DNA of 64,000 nt, taken from positions 186,001-250,000 of the forward strand of contig NZ_PNYA01000006.1 of assembly GCF_002879885.1 (NCBI RefSeq), given 5' to 3'. Positions 18,827 through 27,234 of the stretch are shown here, piece after piece. The translations under genes and the position numbers were made by a program. The notes beneath the pieces are model-generated. The model did not search any database and was not told where the DNA came from. It was given only the letters and a program-made list of their open reading frames with translations. Within the stretch, counting starts at the first letter, position 1. Each line of letters starts with the position of its first letter. This DNA is from Trinickia dabaoshanensis. Lineage in GTDB: Bacteria > Pseudomonadota > Gammaproteobacteria > Burkholderiales > Burkholderiaceae.

Positions 18827-20698
18827 TTACTGCCCCGTATAACCGACCGGCGCGGTCACGTTCGCTTTCATGACACTGGCGTTCGACGAAACGACATAGA
18901 TCGGCGCTTCCGACAGCGTCAGATTGACCACACCATTCGTGTAGCTAACCGATGTCGCGTTCCCCATTAGATCGAAGATGGTCACTTTGCCGCTCGTCCC
19001 CGGCGAATCGACGGTCAGGGCGTAGCTCTTGCCGGCGGTCGGGTTGTAGATGCCCGTCGGCGTAGGCCAATTCGCGTTGTTGTGTGTCCATAGCGCCGTA
19101 ACCACACGCCCACCGCCAAGCCGCTGGAATGCATAGCCGTACACGAGTGACGGCAGCGAATTGAGGCGTCCGAGCGTTTCGGTACCGTCGATGATCCGTG
19201 TCATCGCGGCGAACGCCAGTGCCTCGGGTTTCGGGCTCAGGGTCGTCGCATGGTAATCGCCATATTGGTCCGCGATGTCGAAGAACGAGCCGTAGCCGAT
19301 TTCATCCTTGTAGTCGGAGCCATAGAAGAAATAACTGACCTGCGCCCCCTCCCCCAGCACGATCAAGTGCGCGCGCGCGGCAACCGCGGCCTGCGCATAT
19401 AACTGGTTAGTGGATGGACCGGTGTCATAGGTGATCTCCGGATCGTACGCAACGCCGACTTCGGTGGACCAAAGCCGCATATTCGGCCTCAGCGACTGCA
19501 TCTCGGCCCGAAGATCGCGAATTTGATGGTCGAGCGCCAAATGCTGATGGTAGTCGGTGGCCGTGTCGTTCGCTTCCGGAGGAGTCTTCGGCGATACCAA
19601 GTTCGCGTAATAACTATGCGTCGTGATTCCATCGAGGTAGTTCATCAAGCCGAGCGAGGCATAGGTCTGCAACATCGTGCCCGTGCACCATGAGCCATTC
19701 ATCCCGGGATCGGGATTCGTCACCCCCATCACGACCGCATGGGGATCGGCCGAGTGCAAGCCCTTGTAGACCGCTTCATACATCGCCACGAAGTTGGACG
19801 TCGAGTCCGCCCACTTCGGCTCCCAGGTCACCTGGTAGTAGTTGTTCTTCATGTTTGGGAAATACGCCTGGCGAATCTGCTCCGCTTCGGTGCCCACGCG
19901 CGCCATGTAACTCTGGTAGTACGTCAGGTCGTTCGGTGCGTACGTATCGTCCTGCGTGCTCCCGGTAGGACTATCCCAATCGGGAATGCCGTCCAGCCGG
20001 ACGAGGCGGGCGACGTTGCCGGTCTTGAATACCGGCAACACGCTCTGAAGCGACGGCGTCCAGGTGTTGGGCGCTTTGGGCTCCATCCACGACAATTGCC
20101 GCCCGTCGATCGCTTGCGTCACGCCCAAATCCGACAGGAGCTGCGGCTTGTCGCTCTCTCCCTGCATGCCGAAGCGATGCTGGTCCTGACTCGTGAATAC
20201 GGCGGGCGGCAGCACCGATGAGACGTCCGGCAGCACGCCGAACGTCGCAATGCCGGCCGGCCGCGTGCCGGCACGCGGCAGCGTTCCGCCATTGGCACTC
20301 AACGTTCCCGTGAGCGCGAAATAACCCGCTGCGGTGGCAGTGCAAGAAATCGTCGATGTTTGCGCGCCGGCCGGCACTGAGAACGATCCACTTCCTCGAA
20401 TGTTGCCCACGTAGTCCTGCAACGACCAATCGACGCTGTCGGCGCTGGGAGCGTTGGTGACGAATCGAATCGTGAACGATTGGCTCAAAGGAACCAAACC
20501 TGCCGCGTCCGGCATGATCGTATCGGCCGCGATCAGTCCGTTGGGCGTGCCGCCAGCGACGGTCTTGGGCGCCGAACACGTAATCGAGTTGCTTGGAACG
20601 GTTTGAGCGATGGCACTCGTCGAAACGGCGCTGGCAAACGCGCAAAGTGCTGGCACAACGCAGCGTCGATACTCAGAGAAATGGCGGAAAACACCCAT
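18827..20698 (-). CDS. Secreted glycosidase-like protein, family copy 1
   Basis: A 623-residue exported protein of the four-copy family described here; no named family is recognised with certainty. A signal peptide (about residues 1-31, ending AIAQT) is followed by a beta-sandwich-like region (about 40-165) and a probable (beta/alpha)8 barrel opening with QDQHRFGMQG. Conserved W-E-P (E293) and LWSTE (E413) are the likely acid/base and nucleophile of a clan GH-A glycosidase, 120 residues apart as in the other copies. The C-terminal beta domain ends APVGYTGQ. It lacks the cysteine-rich N-terminal domain of copies 2 and 3. It follows the wcaF-like gene by 120 bp on the same strand and probably shares its promoter. 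Confidence 0.75.
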   Translation of the reverse strand: MGVFRHFSEYRRCVVPALCAFASAVSTSAIAQTVPSNSITCSAPKTVAGGTPNGLIAADTIMPDAAGLVPLSQSFTIRFVTNAPSADSVDWSLQDYVGNIRGSGSFSVPAGAQTSTISCTATAAGYFALTGTLSANGGTLPRAGTRPAGIATFGVLPDVSSVLPPAVFTSQDQHRFGMQGESDKPQLLSDLGVTQAIDGRQLSWMEPKAPNTWTPSLQSVLPVFKTGNVARLVRLDGIPDWDSPTGSTQDDTYAPNDLTYYQSYMARVGTEAEQIRQAYFPNMKNNYYQVTWEPKWADSTSNFVAMYEAVYKGLHSADPHAVVMGVTNPDPGMNGSWCTGTMLQTYASLGLMNYLDGITTHSYYANLVSPKTPPEANDTATDYHQHLALDHQIRDLRAEMQSLRPNMRLWSTEVGVAYDPEITYDTGPSTNQLYAQAAVAARAHLIVLGEGAQVSYFFYGSDYKDEIGYGSFFDIADQYGDYHATTLSPKPEALAFAAMTRIIDGTETLGRLNSLPSLVYGYAFQRLGGGRVVTALWTHNNANWPTPTGIYNPTAGKSYALTVDSPGTSGKVTIFDLMGNATSVSYTNGVVNLTLSEAPIYVVSSNASVMKANVTAPVGYTGQ

Positions 20699-20818
20699 GG
20701 TTTCGTATCCGTGTCGGGACGTCGGCGTGCGGTCTCGAACAACGTCGCGGCGCCGATGCCATGCAGTTGAATAAGATGGAGCGATTCGTACGCGCGCAGC
20801 GCACGCCGTGCTATCGGG

Positions 20819-21376
20819 TCAGCGGAACCGCCACCGAATGAACTGGCACGGATTGCCGCCGTAGACGCCCTCCGGCTCCAGCGATCGGTGAACGACCGAC
20901 AGTGGCGTCACCAACGCGGAGCGACCGATCGTCACGCCCTTCTGCACGACGCATTTCGACGTGATCCATACACCGTCTTCGATCGTGATCGGAGCGACGC
21001 GCAGGTCCATGTTGGTCGCGGCATCGTGCGAGCCGCAGGTCAGAAACGTGTCTTGCGAGATGCACACGTTCGATCCGATACGGATCCGGTCCTGGTTGTA
21101 GATCCAAACGCTTTCACCGAACCACGAGTTGTCGCCGACCTCGAGGTTCCAAGGCCACTTCACGCGAATCGCATGCACAAACCGGCAGTTGCGGCCGATC
21201 TTCGCGCCGAACAGCCGAAGCAGTCCCACCCTCACCGCGGAAATCGGCACGAGCCGATTGTTGATCACAAACGTTTCGACGATGAACCAAGCCGCCCGGA
21301 CCGGTAGCCCGCGCGCATGCACGTAGTTTCCCTTTCCGGCGAGCGTCAGATCGATCGTTCTGTTCGAATGCGTCAT
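20819..21376 (-). CDS. wcaF: WcaF-like colanic-acid-type acetyltransferase
   Basis: A 185-residue left-handed beta-helix acetyltransferase with hexapeptide repeats (IGRNCRFVHAIRVKWPWNLEVGDNSW, IRIGSNVCISQDTFLTCGSHD, ITIEDGVWITSKCVVQKGVTIG). WcaF proteins add O-acetyl groups to sugars, likely fucose here, from acetyl-CoA. ATG 21376 with AAGGTG nine bases upstream gives the family's usual length; a 45-residue in-frame extension is rejected. It lies downstream of a copy of the island promoter module and upstream of glycosidase-like copy 1. Confidence 0.85.
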   Translation of the reverse strand: MTHSNRTIDLTLAGKGNYVHARGLPVRAAWFIVETFVINNRLVPISAVRVGLLRLFGAKIGRNCRFVHAIRVKWPWNLEVGDNSWFGESVWIYNQDRIRIGSNVCISQDTFLTCGSHDAATNMDLRVAPITIEDGVWITSKCVVQKGVTIGRSALVTPLSVVHRSLEPEGVYGGNPCQFIRWRFR

Positions 21377-21511
21377 TTCATAGGCACCTTGATCGCCAGT
21401 TTGCCGGCCGTTTGAAACATCTTTCGGAAATGGCGTCTCGACACGCGGCACGGGCTGGCTAGAGGGGATGATCTTGTTCTTTTCCTCAATTTTCGCGTCC
21501 GTGCGGCCCAC

Positions 21512-21919
21512 GGCAGATTGCGCGGCAAGCCGTCGGGTTTGCTCGTTTCGAGGACGAAGACGCTATCGCAGCGAATATGCCGTGCCGCATATTGCTATGC
21601 AACGACTGCTGAAAATCTGGCCGATAACACCTACCGGACTACATATCCTCGGGCACGCAAGCATGACTCAATTGCCAATCGCCTCGAAATTCACCGTCAT
21701 TAACATTTCGCTAAGCACGGCGCTACTGAAAAAATTCGCTTGCGCGGTCAAAAATCGAAAGTAATCGAGGCATCAAGCGTGGCATTCCATTTATAGCCCC
21801 TAGGCGATCAATAACGGGCTAACGCCGCGATAGCATTTATCGGTCAATTTTTCAGGGATCGTTGCCGCCCTTCGTCCGAATTGGCATGCTCCGCAAGAAC
21901 CAAAATCCTTGGGAGAGAC
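21512..21919. other. Divergent intergenic region, relatively A+T-rich
   Basis: About 400 bp between the wcaF-like gene and the acyltransferase. It holds promoter module A. Short frames inside it look like neither proteins nor gene remnants. No separate promoter for the acyltransferase is obvious. Confidence 0.6.
21571..21635 (-). promoter_or_regulatory. EPS promoter module, copy A (towards wcaF-like)
   Basis: Read on the complementary strand: an upstream block GTTATCGGCCAGATTTT, then TTGCAT (21602-21597), a 17-bp spacer and CATATT (21579-21574). It aligns almost without gaps to three other modules in the island (23.3, 45.7 and 47.1 kb). Predicted transcription starts near 21567, giving a leader of about 190 bases before the wcaF-like ATG. 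Confidence 0.65.
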
Positions 21920-23014
21920 ATGAAAGCGAAGGTCATGAATAAGTCGTTCGAGGGGTTACGCGGTGTCGCGGCGCTACTTGTCGTCCTCTATCATGTCCCT
22001 CATCTGCATGCCTTCAGCCTATTCAAGGCCGGGTACCTAGCCGTCGACCTATTTTTCGTGCTGAGCGGCTTCGTCATGTCGATGAACTACCTCGGGCGGT
22101 TGCAATCGACGGCGGATGTACGCGATTTTTCGATCGCCCGCATGGCGCGCTTGATGCCGCTGCTCGTCGTCTCTTACGTCATCTATTTTCTGATTGCCAA
22201 TGCCGTCGCGTTGACCGAGGGAGAGCGATGGCTACTGCCTTCCGTAGCGGATGTCATCGCTACGCTCTCCATGACGTTCGGGCTCGGACTGCCGCATGTC
22301 ACGGTGTATAACTTCGCCAGTTGGAGCATCAGCACCGAGTTCTGTAACTATCTCGTCTTTGCGTTCTTGTGCTTGATGCTCGGGGGACGCCGCCGCCGCG
22401 CATACGCGTTCCTGGCATTGAGCTTGGTCGCCGGGGGCTGTGTGCTCGCCATCGACCTCATTCATCACTGCGGTCACGGCAAAGCATGCATGGACAATGT
22501 CGCATCGCCCGGTGCGATGCTGAGGTGCACCTTCGGTTTTTTTGCCGGCTGCTTCGCCTTCGAGTTGTCGAAGCGACCCTCGATCGTCGCGCTCCTTTCC
22601 CGTCCGGCCGTGTCGCTCGCGCTCGCGGCTTCGCTCTGCTACGCGATATCTCTTTCGACGACTCATGGAATCGTCGCTTTCGGCGTACCCGTCCTCAGCG
22701 CCTCGTTGATCGTCTCGCTCAGCACGGATAGGGGGACCCTCTCGACGCTACTGCGAGCTCCGGCGCCTCAAGCGCTGGGGCGCCTATCCTACTCGCTGTA
22801 TTTAATGCACATGCCGCTGTTGCTCGTCTTCGAGCGCAGGTTGAGCGATGCAACCGGATTGGCGTTTGGGGCGGAGCTGGCGCTTTTCTTGATCGTTCTG
22901 TTCATCGCCTCCCAAGCAACGTTCCGAATCGTAGAGAACCCTGGACGAAAAATCATTTTGAGAAGGTTCACGGCTCAACCCCGTCCCGAGCCCGTCGCGA
23001 CCACTCAAGCTTAG
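21920..23014 (+). CDS. Acyltransferase family 3 membrane protein (OafA/YrhL type)
   Basis: A 364-residue polytopic inner-membrane protein with about ten hydrophobic helices. Family landmarks are SFEGLRGVAALLVVLYHVPHLH near the start (the conserved R and H), AVDLFFVLSGFVMS, and LSYSLYLMHMPLLLV towards the end. Such proteins transfer acetyl or other acyl groups to extracytoplasmic glycans. ATG 21920 has GGGAGAG just upstream and is preferred over an earlier in-frame codon. It stands alone between module A and the gmd operon; a role in O-acetylating the island's polysaccharide is inferred. Confidence 0.85.
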   Translation: MKAKVMNKSFEGLRGVAALLVVLYHVPHLHAFSLFKAGYLAVDLFFVLSGFVMSMNYLGRLQSTADVRDFSIARMARLMPLLVVSYVIYFLIANAVALTEGERWLLPSVADVIATLSMTFGLGLPHVTVYNFASWSISTEFCNYLVFAFLCLMLGGRRRRAYAFLALSLVAGGCVLAIDLIHHCGHGKACMDNVASPGAMLRCTFGFFAGCFAFELSKRPSIVALLSRPAVSLALAASLCYAISLSTTHGIVAFGVPVLSASLIVSLSTDRGTLSTLLRAPAPQALGRLSYSLYLMHMPLLLVFERRLSDATGLAFGAELALFLIVLFIASQATFRIVENPGRKIILRRFTAQPRPEPVATTQA

Positions 23015-23428
23015 CGGTTTCAAACGTACTCGGGCGACGCGCGCTGAATAGCGGATATCGACCCTATCGCCGCCTCCATCGCCGCATAGATTTCCCGTCG
23101 ATTTGCCGCCCTCGCCGCCTGCGCGTTACGCAAGCGGCATCCATGTCATGCATGGCGCATTTATCTTTACCTTTATCTTTATTGTCCGATGTGGCTAGTG
23201 AAAATAAGTAGCCCCTAAAAAAACGGCATGAGTGGCAGTTCAGTCATGGTGCAATGGCGTCATTCGTATGGCCGGATAGCTGTTTTCCGCCATTCTCGCC
23301 AGCATTGTTGCGTCGCATTAAGCAACGCGGCATATTTTGCGCAAGCAAAATTCCCGGCAAAGCCGCCGCTCCGACATAGTGAGGCCGGCCTTGCCTCGAG
23401 TCTCGAATTCCCCAATCCGGAGGCACGA
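23015..23428. other. Intergenic region before gmd, A+T-rich
   Basis: About 410 bp. It contains four imperfect copies of a TTTATC/TTTACC hexamer (about 23160-23184), promoter module E (23273-23339) and a GGAGG ribosome-binding site at 23419-23423. No gene is seen in it. Confidence 0.6.
23273..23339 (+). promoter_or_regulatory. EPS promoter module, copy E (gmd operon)
   Basis: The upstream block GTTTTCCGCCATTCTC is followed by TTGCGT (23308-23313), a 17-bp spacer and CATATT (23331-23336). It is the forward-strand copy of the module seen at 21.6, 45.7 and 47.1 kb. Expected start near 23343, about 85 bases before the gmd start codon. Confidence 0.7.
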
Positions 23429-24511
23429 TTGAAAGTCGCATTGATTACGGGCGTAACCGGCCAAGACGGCGCCTACCTCGCCGAATTACTGCTCGACAAG
23501 GGCTATGAGGTGCACGGCATCAAGCGCCGCACGTCCCTCTTCAATACCGGCCGCATCGACCATCTTTATCAAGGTCCCCACGAACGTTGGCGGCGATTCG
23601 TGTTGCATCACGGCGACCTCACCGACTCATCGAGCCTCACGCGGATCATTCAGCATGTGCAGCCGGACGAGATCTACAACCTGGCCGCCCAAAGCCATGT
23701 AGCCGTCTCGTTCGAGGAGCCCGAGTACACGGCCAACTCCGACGCGATCGGCACGCTTCGTATTCTCGAAGCGATCCGCATCCTAGGGTTGGAAAAGAAG
23801 ACGCGCTTTTACCAGGCGTCGACGTCGGAACTCTATGGGCTCGTCCAGCAGATTCCTCAAAACGAAACGACGCCGTTTTATCCCAGATCGCCGTATGCGG
23901 TCGCCAAGCTATACGCCTACTGGATCACGGTGAACTACCGCGAAGCCTACGGCATGTATGCGTGCAACGGAATTTTGTTCAATCACGAGTCGCCGATTCG
24001 CGGCGAGACGTTCGTCACGCGCAAGATCACTCGGGCTCTCGCGCGTATCAAGCTCGGTGTGCAGGACTGCTTGTTCCTCGGCAATCTCGATGCGAAGCGA
24101 GATTGGGGGCACGCGCGAGACTACGTCGAAATGCAATGGATGATGCTGCAGCAGGCGCAGCCCGAAGACTTCGTCATCGCGACGGGCCGGCAATACAGCG
24201 TGCGCGACTTCGTCAATGCCGCCGCCGAAGAACTGAACCTGACGATCCGGTGGACCGGCAAAGGCATCGACGAGAAAGGATGCGACGCGTCCGGCAACGT
24301 GGTGGTGGCAGTGGATCCGCGCTATTTCCGGCCGACGGAGGTCGAGACCCTGCTAGGCGACGCCACCAAGGCTCGCACGAAGCTGGGGTGGACGCCGCGC
24401 ACGCCATTTGCCGATCTCGTGGCCGAGATGGTGCGCGAAGACCTGCGCAGCGCAGAGCGTGACGAGCTCGTCAAAGAGCATGGCTACACAGCCTTCGAGT
24501 TCAACGAATAA
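23429..24511 (+). CDS. gmd: GDP-mannose 4,6-dehydratase
   Basis: A 360-residue short-chain dehydrogenase/reductase making GDP-4-keto-6-deoxymannose from GDP-mannose, the first step to GDP-L-fucose. The N-terminal Rossmann motif is [19 protein letters not shown], then [18 protein letters not shown]. The catalytic residues lie in the STSELYG and [15 protein letters not shown] segments (Y-x3-K). The start is TTG at 23429: GGAGG sits five bases upstream and the protein then begins KVALITG like other Gmd proteins, whereas the frame upstream overlaps promoter module E. It is the first gene of the operon gmd-fcl-wcaI-wzc-wzx. Confidence 0.96.
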   Translation: MKVALITGVTGQDGAYLAELLLDKGYEVHGIKRRTSLFNTGRIDHLYQGPHERWRRFVLHHGDLTDSSSLTRIIQHVQPDEIYNLAAQSHVAVSFEEPEYTANSDAIGTLRILEAIRILGLEKKTRFYQASTSELYGLVQQIPQNETTPFYPRSPYAVAKLYAYWITVNYREAYGMYACNGILFNHESPIRGETFVTRKITRALARIKLGVQDCLFLGNLDAKRDWGHARDYVEMQWMMLQQAQPEDFVIATGRQYSVRDFVNAAAEELNLTIRWTGKGIDEKGCDASGNVVVAVDPRYFRPTEVETLLGDATKARTKLGWTPRTPFADLVAEMVREDLRSAERDELVKEHGYTAFEFNE

Positions 24512-24529
24512 GCGAGAGCGAGGAAATCG

Positions 24530-25498
24530 ATGCTCCCATCCATCGACAAGAGCGAACCGATCTATGTCGCGGGCCATCGCGGCATGGTCGGCTCGGCGAT
24601 CGTGCGATGCCTGCAACGGCGCGGCTACCGCAATATCGTGACAGCCGACCGAGCGTCGCTCGACCTGCGCGATCCGCACGCCGTGCAGCGCTTCTTCGAC
24701 GAGCGACGGCCTGCCTACGTCTTTTTGGCCGCGGCAAAGGTGGGGGGCATCCACGCCAACAACACGTATCCCGCCCAATTCATCTACGAAAACCTGATGA
24801 TCGAGGCGAACGTCATTCACGCAGCCTTCGCGGCGGGCATCGACCGTTTGCTGTTTCTCGGCTCGTCGTGCATTTACCCGCGCGACTGTCCCCAGCCGAT
24901 CCGCGAATCGTATCTGTTGACGGGACCGCTCGAACAGACGAACGAACCGTACGCGATTGCCAAGATAGCCGGCATCAAACTGTGCGAGTCCTACAACCGG
25001 CAGTACGGAACGCGGTACGTCAGCGTCATGCCGACCAATCTTTACGGGCCTCGCGACAACTACGACCTTCAAATGAGCCATGTGCTGCCGGCGCTCTTGC
25101 GCAAAACGCACGACGCCAAGGTGCGCGGCGATTCGCAGGTTGAAGTATGGGGCTCCGGCACACCGCGGCGCGAATTTTTATATGTCGACGATATGGCCGA
25201 CGCGTGCGTCTTTCTCATGGAGTCCGGCGTCGCCGATGGTCTTTTCAATATCGGTTCAGGGACGGACGTGACGATTCGCCGATTGGCGGAAACGATCATG
25301 CGCATCGTCGAATTCGAGGGAGACATCGTCTTCGATGCGAGCAAGCCGGACGGCACACCGCAGAAGCTGTTGTGCGTGGATCGGATGCGGGAACTGGGCT
25401 GGCAGTCCACGACCTCGCTCGAGGATGGGATTCGGCGCGCGTATGAGAGTTTTCTGTCGGAAAGTGAGCACGAACAGGGGGTCCCGTCCGCCGGCTAA
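24530..25498 (+). CDS. fcl: GDP-L-fucose synthase
   Basis: A 322-residue epimerase/reductase converting the Gmd product to GDP-L-fucose. NADPH motif [14 protein letters not shown], then [24 protein letters not shown] with the catalytic serine, and [22 protein letters not shown] with the Y-x3-K pair. It starts 18 bp after gmd with a purine-rich site. The pair makes fucose a near-certain component of the island's polysaccharide. A noncoding gap of about 295 bp follows before the next glycosyltransferase; no clear signal is seen in it. Confidence 0.96.
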   Translation: MLPSIDKSEPIYVAGHRGMVGSAIVRCLQRRGYRNIVTADRASLDLRDPHAVQRFFDERRPAYVFLAAAKVGGIHANNTYPAQFIYENLMIEANVIHAAFAAGIDRLLFLGSSCIYPRDCPQPIRESYLLTGPLEQTNEPYAIAKIAGIKLCESYNRQYGTRYVSVMPTNLYGPRDNYDLQMSHVLPALLRKTHDAKVRGDSQVEVWGSGTPRREFLYVDDMADACVFLMESGVADGLFNIGSGTDVTIRRLAETIMRIVEFEGDIVFDASKPDGTPQKLLCVDRMRELGWQSTTSLEDGIRRAYESFLSESEHEQGVPSAG

Positions 25499-25794
25499 TC
25501 GAGTCTCGCATGCGACGACGTACGGCCGCATTCGCGTTTTCCGGCGCAGCCCTTTCCCGGCAACCAGCCAAGTGCCTTCGATCCGTGCCGCTCCGCTCCG
25601 ATGGCCGACGCTCGCTAGCCGATTTGCGCTTCGAATGAAAGTACCGCCAGTCGTCCGAGCCGTTGTGACGGGTCGGTTTCGACTGCGGGCCATTCGAAAA
25701 CTTCCGGGTCCCCATAAACGCGGAGGACCCTTCATCGCCCGTTGCGGGTATTGGTCGAGCGACCTCGCGGATAGCTTGAATCGGAGAGCAGAAA

Positions 25795-27123
25795 GTGCGC
25801 GATATGTACGATCGGGAAAACATGGCGACCGGCGCCGAGGGCGGGTCGAGCGAGCGCGTCCATTCGCACGGCGCGGCCCCTCGACGCGCATCGAAAGCAC
25901 CGCGCATCGTCGTCTGTACCTTGAATTACGCACCCGAGCTGACAGGCATCGGCAAGTACTCGGGAGAACTCGTCGAATCGCTTGCCGACCACGGCTTCGA
26001 GGTGGCGGTCGTCACGGCTCAACCTCATTACCCGGGCTGGCGCATTTTTGAAGGCTTTTCGAATCGATATTCTGTCGAACGTCCCCGCCCCGGGGTGAGT
26101 GTCTTCCGGTGTCCGCTCTATGTTCCGGCGAAGCCGGGCGGCGTGAAGCGCCTGGTGCATTACGCGAGCTTCATGCTTTCGGCATTGCCCGTGATGGCAA
26201 GGCTCACCGCTTGGCGTCCCGCTGTGGTCTGGGTGGTCGAGCCGAGTCTCATGTGCGCGATGCCCGCGCTCACGGTAGCCAAGCTGACCGGGGCGAAATG
26301 CTGGCTGCATGTGCAGGACTACGAGGTCGATGCCGCTTTCGTGCTCGGGCTCGTGAGAGCCCCCTGGCTCAGGCGTCTCGCGCTCGGAATCGAGCAAGCG
26401 CTCATCCGTCGCTTCGACATCGTTTCGTCGATTTCGAAACGAATGCTGGACCTCGCGAGGACCAAAGGAGTGGATAGCGGCAAGCTCGTGTTCCTTCCGA
26501 ATTGGGTCACGGTCGGCGAAGAGAGCGGCGGCGCTTCCGAGAACCGGTATCGCCAAGAATTGGCGCTGGCGCCGGGCTGCAAGGTTTGTCTGTACTCGGG
26601 AAACATGGGGCAAAAGCAAGGGCTCGAAATCCTGGCCGAAGCGGCACGAATACTCGAGCGACGCAGCGACATCCGCTTCGTCTTTTGCGGGGAGGGATCC
26701 GGGCGCAGCGCGTTCGAGGCGCTATGCGCGGGCTTGAGCAACGTCACTTTTTTGCCGCTGCAACCGGCGCAGCGAGTTGCCGAACTGCTTGCCTGTGCCG
26801 ATGTGCATTTGTTGCCGCAGCGAGCCGACGTAACGGACCTCGTCATGCCGTCGAAACTGGCCGGCATGCTGGCGAGCGCAAGGCCGGTCGTGACGACGGC
26901 GCAGCAAGGAAGCGAACTGAGCGCCGTGGTCTCCCAGTGCGGCATTGCAGTCGAGCCCGGCGATACCCATGCGTTCGCCGCGGCGATCGAGTCGCTGATC
27001 GACCAGCCTGCTTGGGCGAGCCAGTGTGGCGTGCGAGGGCGGCAGTATGCGCTGATGAATTTCGATCGCAAACGCGTCATGGCGAATTTCGTCGATTCGC
27101 TGACGCTGTTGTGTAGTGAGTGA
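25795..27123 (+). CDS. WcaI-like glycosyltransferase (GT-B)
   Basis: A 442-residue cytosolic/peripheral glycosyltransferase of the WcaI type (in colanic acid, a fucosyltransferase). After an unusual basic N-terminal extension of about 35 residues comes VCTLNYAPELTGIGKYSGELVESL, then TAQPHYPGWRIFEGF, and in the C-terminal half YSGNMGQKQGLEILAEAA, VFCGEGSGR and LLPQRADVTDLVMPSKLAGMLA. The GTG at 25795 is chosen because GGAG lies eight bases upstream; ATG 25822 is an alternative. The donor is probably GDP-fucose given gmd and fcl upstream, but this is inference from neighbours. Confidence 0.85.
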   Translation: MRDMYDRENMATGAEGGSSERVHSHGAAPRRASKAPRIVVCTLNYAPELTGIGKYSGELVESLADHGFEVAVVTAQPHYPGWRIFEGFSNRYSVERPRPGVSVFRCPLYVPAKPGGVKRLVHYASFMLSALPVMARLTAWRPAVVWVVEPSLMCAMPALTVAKLTGAKCWLHVQDYEVDAAFVLGLVRAPWLRRLALGIEQALIRRFDIVSSISKRMLDLARTKGVDSGKLVFLPNWVTVGEESGGASENRYRQELALAPGCKVCLYSGNMGQKQGLEILAEAARILERRSDIRFVFCGEGSGRSAFEALCAGLSNVTFLPLQPAQRVAELLACADVHLLPQRADVTDLVMPSKLAGMLASARPVVTTAQQGSELSAVVSQCGIAVEPGDTHAFAAAIESLIDQPAWASQCGVRGRQYALMNFDRKRVMANFVDSLTLLCSE

Positions 27124-27234
27124 AAGATGTGCCTGCCTCCGGCACGCCCGGTTTGCTTTGCGGATGTGACACCGGGCAAAGGCGGCGTGAACGGTCAACG
27201 GTCCGAGAGGACCTAGCATTTCCGAGGACATGCA

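Noticed and set aside
21468-21764. Short frames between the wcaF-like and acyltransferase genes
   Set aside because: They cross promoter module A and have no protein-like features or ribosome-binding site.
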